Shown here one piece after another: positions 1 to 7,451 of a stretch of 64,000 nt of DNA (the stretch's first letter is position 1; each line of letters opens with the position of its first letter). The notes under the pieces were generated by a model that was given only the letters and a program-made list of their open reading frames with translations, had not been told where the DNA came from and did no database searches. The translations under genes and the position numbers were made by a program. The stretch is from Bifidobacterium panos. GTDB lineage: Bacteria > Actinomycetota > Actinomycetes > Actinomycetales > Bifidobacteriaceae. The DNA lies in the NCBI RefSeq assembly GCF_012932445.1, contig NZ_JAAIIJ010000003.1, positions 62,001-126,000 on the forward strand. The letters run 5' to 3'.

Positions 1-40
1 AACCATTCAATAGACAAACGCAACGCGATTACGCAGGTGA

Positions 41-207
41 GCAGGGGGCTGGCGGCTTGCTGTTTACGTACGTAAGACTTGGCCATGACGCGCTTCGCGC
101 GTCCTTCGCAGCACAGCTGCTCACTTCGCCTACAGACAGCCCACCGGGCTGTCTGCTTCACGGCTCAGCCCAGAGCGGTAGGAAATAGCAAGCCGCCAGC
201 CCCCTGC
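41..207. repeat. Nested inverted repeats in a gene-free 258-bp stretch
   Basis: A perfect 21-bp inverted repeat (41-61 against 187-207) encloses a 12-bp palindrome TTACGTACGTAA (64-75), a hairpin GACGCGC-TTC-GCGCGTC (about 87-103) and a 10-bp-stem hairpin (133-155, loop ACC). Just outside, around 212-231, GCACC-CAAA-GGTGC can form another stem. No convincing gene lies in 1-258. The element sits downstream of the minus-strand peptidase gene, so it could act as a terminator, but its multi-branched shape is larger than an ordinary one. It could also be a small non-autonomous repeat or a structured RNA. The pairings are read directly; the role is unknown. Confidence 0.6.
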
Positions 208-258
208 GGCAACGCACCCAAAGGTGCGCGATTCATTCCCATGCGGGAAGAAACACAG

Positions 259-1626
259 CTATTGAGCGAGTTTGGCCAGGAGCAGGGCTTCGGTGATGAC
301 GTTGTTCTTCAGGCCGGGGAGCGAAATGGATTCGTTGGGGCTGTGGGCGTTGGCTTTCGGATCCTCCGGGCCGGTGACCAGCACTTGCGCGGCGGGGAAA
401 ATGCGTTGCAATTCGGGGATGAACGGGATCGAGCCGCCTTCGCCCTTGTTGATGGGGGTGACGCCGAACGCCTCCTGCATCGCGGCCAAAGCGTCTTTGG
501 TGGCCTCGGCATTCGGATCCATGGCCCAACCCATGCCGTTTTCGCCGCGTTTGACGCTCACTTCGGCTCCGAACGGCGCGTGCTCAACCAGGAACGCAGC
601 CAACGCCTCCTGCGCCTCTTCGGGTCGCTGGTTGGGCGAGGTGCGCAGGCTCAGGCGGAATGTGGTTTGCGGGCTGATCACGTTGAACGAGCCCTCGACG
701 GGGTGCGCGTCGAAGCCGATGACGGTGACGGACGGCTTGGTCCACATGCGCGCGGCCAGCGAGCCGGTGCCGGCGAAACGATAGCTTGCGAGCGCGCCGG
801 AATCCTCTCGTACGGTGGCCTCGTCAAGATCGCGTTGCAAGCCGCCGATGGGGTCTTCGGCGACGATTCCCGGCACGGCGAGGTCGCCGTTGGCGTCGTA
901 CATGGAGGCGATCAGTATGGCGGCAAGCGTGTTCGCGTCGAGAATCGGGCCGCCGAACTGCCCAGAATGCACTGGGTGTTCAAGCGCCTTGATGGTCACA
1001 TCGATGTCGGTGTTGCCGCGAAGCGACGTGGTCAGGCTGGGAATGTCGGCGGACCAGTTGCCCGAATCGGCCACGATGATGACGTCCGCGGCGAACTCGT
1101 CACGATGGCTTTCGATGAATGGGATGAAGCTGGGCGAACCCATCTCCTCTTCGCCTTCGATGAACACCTTGATATTCACGCCAAGTTCGTCGCCCAGCGC
1201 CTTGAGCGCACCGCAGTGGATGGCGATACCGCCGCCGTCGTCCGCCGCACCGCGTCCATAGAGACGCCCGTCGATTTCGGTGCCGACGAACGGATCGGTG
1301 CGCCATGCGCTCTCGTCGGGCACCGGCTGCACGTCGTGGTGCGCATACAGCAACACCGTGGGCGCGCCCGGATCCACAATCTTCGAGCCGGTGACTTCCC
1401 AAGCGCCAGGCGTGCCATCGGGATTGTGCGACTGCACCACGTTAGCGTCCACGCCCACTTCGCGCAGCTGTTCGGCCACGAACTCAGCCGAACGTTTCAT
1501 ATGTTCGGCGGTGATGCCTTTGGCGGAAATCGACTGCAAAGCGATTTTGCGATTGAGCACCTCGACGATGCGGGTCCAGTCCTCTTCAACGCGAGCGCGG
1601 ATAATATCCACCGTAAGTTGTGCCAT
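259..1626 (-). CDS. M20-family dipeptidase / metallopeptidase
   Basis: A 455-residue cytosolic zinc peptidase of the M20 family, expected to cleave dipeptides or other small peptides. Metal-binding signatures are in order: AHHDVQP (His96, Asp98), GRGAADDGG (Asp129/130), EGEEEMGS (about 157-164), VADSGN, and a C-terminal HSPNES histidine. The dimerisation (lid) domain lies between them, beginning after the TTSLRGNTDIDV stretch. Length is normal for the family. The start follows GGGAG and AAAAAGG. It is divergent from the DUF3043 gene, with 128 bp between them that must hold both promoters. Exact substrate cannot be read from sequence. Confidence 0.93.
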   Translation of the reverse strand: MAQLTVDIIRARVEEDWTRIVEVLNRKIALQSISAKGITAEHMKRSAEFVAEQLREVGVDANVVQSHNPDGTPGAWEVTGSKIVDPGAPTVLLYAHHDVQPVPDESAWRTDPFVGTEIDGRLYGRGAADDGGGIAIHCGALKALGDELGVNIKVFIEGEEEMGSPSFIPFIESHRDEFAADVIIVADSGNWSADIPSLTTSLRGNTDIDVTIKALEHPVHSGQFGGPILDANTLAAILIASMYDANGDLAVPGIVAEDPIGGLQRDLDEATVREDSGALASYRFAGTGSLAARMWTKPSVTVIGFDAHPVEGSFNVISPQTTFRLSLRTSPNQRPEEAQEALAAFLVEHAPFGAEVSVKRGENGMGWAMDPNAEATKDALAAMQEAFGVTPINKGEGGSIPFIPELQRIFPAAQVLVTGPEDPKANAHSPNESISLPGLKNNVITEALLLAKLAQ

Positions 1627-1754
1627 CCTTTTTGTCTCCCCTATAAGACCTTCAAATACCTTTTATATATCTTGCATATCACGACCACAGACCGCCTAAG
1701 AATGGCAATATTCATGCGGTTGGGCGCGTCTAGGCGTCACCGTAACCTGCAAGC

Positions 1755-2381
1755 ATGACATCGAAGAACAAAGAAGCCGCCAAAGAGCCGATCGACGCAT
1801 CCGACAAGCCATCCGGAGAACCGACCGAATCCAAAGCCGCAGCAGGCAAAGGTCGCCCCACCCCCAAGCGCAAGGACGCTCAGGCGCAGAACCTGCACCC
1901 GCTGGTGCCCGCCGACCGCAAGGCGAGCAGGAAGGCCGCGAAGGCGCGCATGCGCGAGCGCGAGAACGCCGAATACGAGGCCATGCGCACCGGCGACATC
2001 AACAACATGCCGAAGTCGGAGCGCCTGCCTTGGCGCGTGTATATCCGCGATTATGTGGACGCCCGCTTCAATATCGGCGAGTTCTTCATTCCCGTCGCGT
2101 TCGGCATTATCGCCGTGTCGATCATCCTCAGCGCGACCATACAGAACGTTTACGCTTCAATCATTCCGCTGATCGTCATGTATGGGTATCTGATCGCCAT
2201 CATCGTCGATATCGCGCTGATGTGGCACACCTTGAAGAAGAAGCTCATCGCCAAGTATGGCGAGGCTTCTGTGGCGAAGGGCACGCGCTCCGCCTCCTAT
2301 GCCTGGAGCCGCGCGATTCAGATTCGCCGCTGGAGGCTTCCCAAGCCCCGCTACCCCAAGCGCGGCCACTGGCCTGAGTGA
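1755..2381 (+). CDS. DUF3043 membrane protein
   Basis: A 208-residue actinobacterial protein of unknown function. The first 95 residues are hydrophilic, rich in Lys, Ala and Pro, with the family-typical run of basic and acidic residues. Two transmembrane segments follow (FFIPVAFGIIAVSIILSA and ASIIPLIVMYGYLIAIIVDI), and the tail is strongly basic. DUF3043 proteins are common in Actinobacteria and often lie near peptidase or cell-envelope genes. It precedes the flavoprotein gene by 33 bp on the same strand and may share its transcript. Confidence 0.88.
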   Translation: MTSKNKEAAKEPIDASDKPSGEPTESKAAAGKGRPTPKRKDAQAQNLHPLVPADRKASRKAAKARMRERENAEYEAMRTGDINNMPKSERLPWRVYIRDYVDARFNIGEFFIPVAFGIIAVSIILSATIQNVYASIIPLIVMYGYLIAIIVDIALMWHTLKKKLIAKYGEASVAKGTRSASYAWSRAIQIRRWRLPKPRYPKRGHWPE

Positions 2382-2387
2382 CACTCG

Positions 2388-2414
2388 GTTAAGTAGTTAA
2401 GCAGTCAAGCAGTT
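2388..2414 (+). repeat. Three tandem 8-mers directly before a start codon
   Basis: GTTAAGTA, GTTAAGCA and GTCAAGCA follow each other without gap, then GTT and the ATG of the next gene at 2415. There is no recognisable Shine-Dalgarno sequence in this spacer. The repeats fill nearly all of the 33-bp gap between the two genes. Confidence 0.85.
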
Positions 2415-3914
2415 ATGAGCGAACGGTTCGATATTGCCATTATCGGCGCAGGGCCGGGGGGATATTCCACGGCGTTGCGCGCGGCGCAGCTCGGGTTGAA
2501 AGTGGCGCTGATCGAGCGCGACGCGACGCTGGGCGGCACATGCCTGAACCGCGGGTGCATTCCCACCAAGGCGCTTCTCGAAGCGACGAGCACATTCGAT
2601 GCCGTGCGCCATGGCAGCGAAATCGGCATCAATGCGCATGTGGACGAGGTCGATTACGGCGCATTGCGCGACTGGAAGCTGCACGTGGTCGGCACCATGA
2701 CGCAAGGGCTGGCGGCCTTGCTTGCGCATCGTGGGGTGAAAGTGTTTCGTGGCGAGGTGAGCCGTTTGGCGCCAGCTGCCGAAAACGACGCCATCCACAT
2801 TGTCCAGGTGAGCGCCGCCCCCGGCCAAACCGAGGTGTTGCGCTTTGAAAGGGGCGAACAACCCGAACCGCAGGGCATATCCGTCGAGCTACGGACTGCT
2901 CATGTGGTGCTCGCCTTGGGTTCGCGCCCCCAGCCGCTGCCGGGAACCGATTTCCATGGCGCGCTGATCGATTCCACGCAAGCGCTGGCACTTGACGAGT
3001 TCCCCGCTTCGGCGGCGATTGTCGGCGCAGGTGCGGTGGCCGTCGAATTCGCCTCGATGTGGAACGCGGCCGGAGTGGACGTTACGTTGCTGATTCGTAA
3101 GGATAGGGTGCTCTCTTCGTGGGATCGCCGCGTCGGCGTCATCCTCACGCGCGAACTGAAGCGTCAGGGCGTTCACGTGCTGGCCAATACGAATGTCACG
3201 CGCATCGACACCGGATCCAATCTCGGCGCGACAGTGCATTACACCCAGAGCGGCACCGACGACGAACAGACCATCCAGCCGGAAGTGGTGTTGGGAGCCA
3301 TCGGGCGCACACCGAACACCGACGCCGCATGGCTGGCCGCCGCAAATCTCTCCCCCGATGAAACCGGCCATATCACCACCGACGCATTGGGCCGCACCCC
3401 AACTGCCAACATCTGGGCGGTGGGCGACATCGTCGCCGGTCACGCACTCGCCCATCGCGCCTTCGAGCAGGGCATCACCGTGGCCGAAGCCATCGCCGGC
3501 ATGGATCCGAAGCCCGTGGACGAGACGACGGTTCCGCAAGTCGTGTTCAGCCATCCGCAGGCCGCATGTGTGGGTGTAACAGCAGCTCAGGCCAAAGAAA
3601 ATCAGTCATTCACCAACATCAGCGAAACCACCTATCCGATGATGGGCAACGCGCGCATGTTGATGAGCGCGACTGGCGGCACGCTGACGGTGGTGGCCGG
3701 CGAGCGAGTCAGCTTCCCCGGCTCCCCCGTCGTGCTGGGCGTGCATATGGTCTGCCCCACCGCCACCGAGCTCATCGCCGAAGCCGCCCAACTGGTGGGC
3801 AACCGTGTGCCGTTGAGCGAGGCGGCGCGGCTCATCCATCCCCATCCCACCTTCAGCGAAACCTTGGGCGAGGCGCTCCTCAAGGCGGATGGTCGCCCAT
3901 TGCACACACGCTGA
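2415..3914 (+). CDS. lpdA: Dihydrolipoamide dehydrogenase-like flavoprotein disulfide reductase
   Basis: A 499-residue class I pyridine nucleotide-disulfide oxidoreductase. FAD-binding GAGPGG is at 11-16, the redox pair at Cys43/Cys48 (GGTCLNRGCIPTK), a second Rossmann motif at 204-209, the second FAD motif near AVGDIVAGHALAH, and a C-terminal His-Glu pair in HPHPTFSETLGEALL. It is about 25 residues longer than a usual Lpd because of a linker near 120-155. The nucleotide site reads GAGAVA (GxGxxA) followed by Arg228, as in NADPH-using glutathione reductases, not the GxGxxG-plus-Glu of NAD-specific Lpd. Bifidobacteria are not known for a pyruvate dehydrogenase complex, so its partner is uncertain. 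An NADPH-dependent disulfide or quinone reductase is a real alternative to Lpd. Confidence 0.8.
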   Translation: MSERFDIAIIGAGPGGYSTALRAAQLGLKVALIERDATLGGTCLNRGCIPTKALLEATSTFDAVRHGSEIGINAHVDEVDYGALRDWKLHVVGTMTQGLAALLAHRGVKVFRGEVSRLAPAAENDAIHIVQVSAAPGQTEVLRFERGEQPEPQGISVELRTAHVVLALGSRPQPLPGTDFHGALIDSTQALALDEFPASAAIVGAGAVAVEFASMWNAAGVDVTLLIRKDRVLSSWDRRVGVILTRELKRQGVHVLANTNVTRIDTGSNLGATVHYTQSGTDDEQTIQPEVVLGAIGRTPNTDAAWLAAANLSPDETGHITTDALGRTPTANIWAVGDIVAGHALAHRAFEQGITVAEAIAGMDPKPVDETTVPQVVFSHPQAACVGVTAAQAKENQSFTNISETTYPMMGNARMLMSATGGTLTVVAGERVSFPGSPVVLGVHMVCPTATELIAEAAQLVGNRVPLSEAARLIHPHPTFSETLGEALLKADGRPLHTR

Positions 3915-3983
3915 AGCACCACGGGGGCACGGGCGCTGGTAGACTATCGGCCAGTATGTCGATTCCCAAGCAAGTGAGGAAGC

Positions 3984-4757
3984 ATGGCTGACAAGCCCCA
4001 GAAGAAAAGCATGATCAAGCAGATCATCCAGGTGTTCCAATTCACCTATAAGGAAGACAAGCAGCTGCCGTGGCTGTGCGGCGGCGCACTGCTCGCCCCG
4101 ATCGTGCTGGGTGTCGTGCTGGGCATTGTCTTCAAGTGGTCGATCCTGGGCTGGATTCTGAGCATGGTCATGTTCGTGATGCTCGGCTTGATGTTCGCGA
4201 CCATGATGCTCACCCGCCGCGCCGACGCCGTGGGATACCGCCAGCTGGAGGGCCGTATGGGTGCGGCCATCAGCGTGCTGAGCAATATGAACAAGGCCGG
4301 TTTCAGCTTCCCGCAGGAGCCGGTGTGGGTCGACCCGCGCACCAAGGACGCGGTGTGGCGCGGCACTGGATACAACGGCATTTATCTGATTGGCGAGGGC
4401 GATTACGAGCGCGTCAACCGCGCGATGGACAGGCAGGAACATTCCATCAAGGGCGTGACGGCCGGTTCGTCCATTCCGGTGTATCGCATCTGCGTGGGCA
4501 CCGGCAAGAACCAGACCCAGCTCAAGGACTTGCGCAAGGTGATCACCAAGCAGAAGAGCTATGTGCCTTCCAACCACAAGAACGCGCTGGTGGCGAAGAT
4601 TCATCCGCGTTCGCGGTTCCTGATGTCCAAGCGTGAGCTGGCCATCCTGAACGACCGTCTGCGCACCTTGCAGTCGAAGAGCGGCTACGGCGTGCCCAAG
4701 GGCGTCGATCCGAACCGCGCGCAGAAGATCAGCCGTCGCGCCATGCGCGGACGCTGA
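3984..4757 (+). CDS. DUF4191 membrane protein
   Basis: A 257-residue protein of the actinobacterial DUF4191 family, function unknown. A short basic N terminus is followed by two closely spaced transmembrane helices (about 33-55 and 58-82), then a cytosolic basic domain ending in RRAMRGR. A GAGGAA ribosome-binding site precedes the ATG. It lies 69 bp after the flavoprotein gene and before glnA1; in many Actinobacteria DUF4191 genes lie near lipoate or glutamine synthetase genes, which fits the context. A hairpin follows the stop codon. Confidence 0.88.
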   Translation: MADKPQKKSMIKQIIQVFQFTYKEDKQLPWLCGGALLAPIVLGVVLGIVFKWSILGWILSMVMFVMLGLMFATMMLTRRADAVGYRQLEGRMGAAISVLSNMNKAGFSFPQEPVWVDPRTKDAVWRGTGYNGIYLIGEGDYERVNRAMDRQEHSIKGVTAGSSIPVYRICVGTGKNQTQLKDLRKVITKQKSYVPSNHKNALVAKIHPRSRFLMSKRELAILNDRLRTLQSKSGYGVPKGVDPNRAQKISRRAMRGR

Positions 4758-4767
4758 GTGTGCAATG

Positions 4768-4787
4768 GTATGCAGTAGCATGCAGTA
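4768..4787 (+). repeat. Imperfect 10-bp tandem duplication
   Basis: GTATGCAGTA is followed directly by GCATGCAGTA (9 of 10 identical) just after the DUF4191 stop codon and before the hairpin at 4808. Confidence 0.75.
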
Positions 4788-4807
4788 ACGCGATAACCCG
4801 TATCGAC

Positions 4808-4838
4808 AAACCCCGGTTCCACATGGTTGCCGGGGTTT
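4808..4838 (+). terminator. Hairpin terminator after DUF4191 gene
   Basis: AAACCCCGG (4808-4816) pairs with CCGGGGTTT (4830-4838) around a 13-nt loop. The T tract is short, so it may be only partly effective. Confidence 0.6.
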
Positions 4839-4989
4839 CTCATCCATGCTTCGGACAGTGTCAGCCCGCCACATCCGCGCCATAACGCGGCCAATCGGCC
4901 ATGAAACATGCTCGTAACCGAAACTACGAGTGCGCGAAACGCACGTTTCTATGCTTGTCTCTCGTAAGTCTCATGAAAGGAGCGGTCCC

Positions 4990-6429
4990 GTGACCGACGA
5001 ACTGAAAACTAAGGCTGATGCCGAGGCCCTGATCAACAAGGAAGGCGTGGAATACGTCTCCATCCGTTTCACCGACCTCATCGGCGTGCAGCAGCACTTC
5101 ACCGTGCCCGCCAGTGAGTTCCTCAAGGACGCCTTCGACGAGGGCATGCCGTTCGACGGTTCCTCGGTGCAGGGCTTCCAAGCCATCAACGAGTCCGATA
5201 TGAAGCTGGTTCCCGACATCGCGACCGCGTTCATCGACCCGTTCCGCAAGCACAAGACGCTCGACGTGGCCTTCTCCATCGTCGACCCGCTGACCGATGA
5301 GCCGTATTCGCGCGACCCGCGTCAGGTGGCCGGCAAGGCCGAGGCCTACCTGAAGTCCACCGGCATCGCCGACACCGCCTCCTTCGCTCCCGAGGCCGAG
5401 TTCTTCATCTTCGACAAGGTGCGTTTCGAGAACTCCATGCAGCGTTCCTTCTATGAGGTGGACTCCGTTGAGGCTCCGTGGAACACCGGTGTGGACACCG
5501 AAGAGGACGGCACCCCGAACATCGCCTTCAAGAACCGCGTCAAGCGCGGCTACTTCCCGGTTCCGCCGATTGACCACACCCAGGACCTGCGTGACGATAT
5601 GGTCGCCAACCTGCAGAAGGTCGGCCTCATCCTCGAGCGTTCCCACCACGAGGTGGCGGGTGCCGGCCAGCAGGAAATCAACTACCGCTTCAACACCCTG
5701 CAGCACGCGGGCGACGATCTGATGAAGTACAAGTACGTGGTGCATGAGACCGCCGCGCTGGCTGGCAAGGCCGCGACCTTCATGCCCAAGCCGATCGCCG
5801 ACGACAACGGCACCGGCATGCACTGCCATCAGTCCCTGTGGAAGGACGGCAAGCCGCTGTTCTACGACGAGAAGGGCTACGCCGGCCTGTCGGATCTTGC
5901 CCGCTGGTACATCGGCGGCCTGATCAAGCACTCCTCCTCCGTGCTGGCCTTCACCAACCCCTCGCTGAATTCCTATCACCGCTTGGTGCCGGGCTTCGAG
6001 GCTCCCGTCAACTTGGTGTATTCGGCTCGCAACCGTTCCGCCGCCATTCGTATCCCGCTGGCCGGCACCTCCCCCGCCGCCAAGCGCATCGAGTTCCGCG
6101 CGCCGGATCCTTCCTGCAACCCGTTCCTCGCGTTCTCCGCGCAGCTGATGGCTGGTCTGGATGGCATCCTGAACCACATCGAGCCGCCGGAGCCCGTCGA
6201 CAAGGATCTCTATGAGCTGCCGCCGGAAGAGCATGCGGGCATCAAGCAGGTGCCGAGCTCGCTGGCCGAAGCCATGGACGCCCTCGAAGAGGATCACGAC
6301 TTCCTGACCGCCGGCGACGTGTTCACCGACGATCTGCTCGAAACGTGGATCGACCTGAAGCGCGGCGAGATCGATCAGGCCCGCCTGGCCCCCACCCCGC
6401 TCGAGTACGAACTCTATTTCCACATCTGA
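4990..6429 (+). CDS. glnA: Glutamine synthetase type I (GlnA1)
   Basis: Makes glutamine from glutamate, ammonia and ATP; main route of ammonia assimilation. The chosen GTG at 4990 has AAAGGAG upstream and gives 479 residues, the normal length for GS-I; an upstream in-frame GTG at 4930 would add 20 residues without support. Family landmarks are present: FDGSS in the N-terminal beta-grasp, [17 protein letters not shown], the NRSAAIRIP arginine region and [17 protein letters not shown] carries the tyrosine (about Tyr408) that is adenylylated in beta-type enzymes, so GlnE control is likely. A second, non-adenylylated form lies at 58368-59705. A strong terminator follows. Confidence 0.96.
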   Translation: MTDELKTKADAEALINKEGVEYVSIRFTDLIGVQQHFTVPASEFLKDAFDEGMPFDGSSVQGFQAINESDMKLVPDIATAFIDPFRKHKTLDVAFSIVDPLTDEPYSRDPRQVAGKAEAYLKSTGIADTASFAPEAEFFIFDKVRFENSMQRSFYEVDSVEAPWNTGVDTEEDGTPNIAFKNRVKRGYFPVPPIDHTQDLRDDMVANLQKVGLILERSHHEVAGAGQQEINYRFNTLQHAGDDLMKYKYVVHETAALAGKAATFMPKPIADDNGTGMHCHQSLWKDGKPLFYDEKGYAGLSDLARWYIGGLIKHSSSVLAFTNPSLNSYHRLVPGFEAPVNLVYSARNRSAAIRIPLAGTSPAAKRIEFRAPDPSCNPFLAFSAQLMAGLDGILNHIEPPEPVDKDLYELPPEEHAGIKQVPSSLAEAMDALEEDHDFLTAGDVFTDDLLETWIDLKRGEIDQARLAPTPLEYELYFHI

Positions 6430-6504
6430 TAGCCAGAGTCACTGAGCCCTACTGCCGACTAGGTTTCAGGGTTCAGTATAGGCGCTAGGTATACTTACGT
6501 CGGA

Positions 6505-6562
6505 AACACTACGACCCCCGTACGACTTGTTCGAAGTCATGCGGGGGTCGTGGTGTTTTTTC
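6505..6562 (+). terminator. Rho-independent terminator of glnA
   Basis: A 16-bp stem (6505-6520 with 6542-6557, one G-U pair) is followed by a run of T. This is the strongest intrinsic terminator on the plus strand here. Confidence 0.9.
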
Positions 6563-6612
6563 GTCTACCGGAAGACGCTTACATCGGCTGTTCGGGCACG
6601 GCATGAAGGCCC

Positions 6613-6912
6613 ATGGCCAGTACATGCAAATCCGCAACGTGCAGAATGAACAATCCCAGTGTATTCCCGCTTGGAGATACGAATGATGCCTTCGCTCAGC
6701 ATTTCGACGGGCAAAGCTGGCTGGCCCCAGTTCTTGATGCTCCGGAGGCTTCGATTCACAATGTCACTTTCGAACCCGGGTGCCGTAATCATTGGTGTAT
6801 CCACCACCATGCCGCGTAGTTTCTCATTGTGGTTGGCGAACGTGGTTACTACCAACTGGAAGGCGAGGAGCCGAAGGAACTGAAGCCAACTGTAGGTAGT
6901 GTGAGGTCGTGA
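6613..6912 (+). pseudogene. Cupin-domain gene remnant
   Basis: The frame starting near 6613 reads FPLGDTNDAFAQHFDGQSWL, then HNVTFEPGCRNHWCIHHHAA, as in the N-terminal half of small cupin / carboxymuconolactone-decarboxylase-associated proteins. A TAG at 6817-6819 interrupts it. Reading continues in the same frame as FLIVVGERGYYQLEGEEPKELKP and ends at 6912, before the second cupin motif (the PGD..IP region). An internal stop and a missing C terminus make it a dead gene. No intact copy is in the window. Confidence 0.75.
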
Positions 6913-6918
6913 CTGAGG

Positions 6919-7131
6919 TTAAAGGGCGAGCAGATAGCGTCCTGTCCTGCCGTTGCCGTCGTAGACCGGGTGGATGTATTCGAGTGAGCACGAGGTGACG
7001 ACGAACAACTCACCCAGAGGGGTTTCGATTTCGGTGGTGAATGTGGAGTCGTCCCGTAGACGCTGTTCCGCGAGCCTGTTGTGGTTGGTGTAGAAGTCCC
7101 CGCTCCTGTCGGCATGAAACAACCGTGCCAA
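6919..7131 (-). pseudogene. Fic-domain gene remnant
   Basis: Seventy codons on the minus strand end in HPVYDGNGRTGRYLLAL, the catalytic signature of Fic (AMP-transferase / doc-like) proteins, H-x-F-x-D-G-N-G-R-x-G-R, with Val in place of the usual Phe. The preceding residues (NRLAEQRLRDD, then a flap-like region) fit a Fic fold, but the usual N-terminal and C-terminal helices are missing: the frame stops right after the motif and full Fic domains are roughly 200 residues or more. It lies tail to tail with the cupin remnant, so this gap is a site of gene decay. Confidence 0.7.
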
Positions 7132-7451
7132 AGTCTTATATCCCTTTAACTCTCTACATGCTCATCGGTTGCGGGCATTCCGGGTAGTCATCGTTCAAAT
7201 TGCGCGGATTTGAACAGCGTACACAGATGGTATTTCATATTCACGCTCATCCCAGAGTAAATGCTGAGCCACGCTCGTATTGTTCTCCCCACTCTGCCCC
7301 TACTCACCAATCAGTCAAGCAGATTCTTCTTGACTGTATCAGTCTTTTCTCTGAGCAAGCAAAGCAAACCGCAGTAGCTTTTCAGTTTAGAAAGCTACTG
7401 CGATTCTTTGCTTAATCACTTTTCAAAAGTGATAACTGCTTGAGAGCAACC
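7132..7451. other. Gene-free stretch with several hairpins
   Basis: No gene is supported here. Three stems are visible: AGTCAAG/CTTGACT (7313-7335); CGCAGTAGCTTT with AAAGCTACTGCG (7370-7381 and 7391-7402), extendable outward by AGCAAAG/CTTTGCT; and ATCACTTTT/AAAAGTGAT (7415-7433). The last two lie just downstream of the minus-strand GH35 stop codon and probably serve as transcription end or mRNA 3' protection for that operon. Confidence 0.6.

Noticed and set aside
79..1758. Long plus-strand frame opposite the M20 peptidase gene
   Set aside because: Antisense shadow of a GC-rich gene; no family motif, and the opposite strand has all M20 metal ligands.
4915..4945. GlnR-like GAAAC repeats before glnA
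   Set aside because: Two GAAAC words are seen but the required GTNAC partners are not at the right distance.
4924..6423. 500-codon minus-strand frame opposite glnA
   Set aside because: Mirror of glnA with low-complexity Val/Gly/Leu/His content and no ribosome-binding site.
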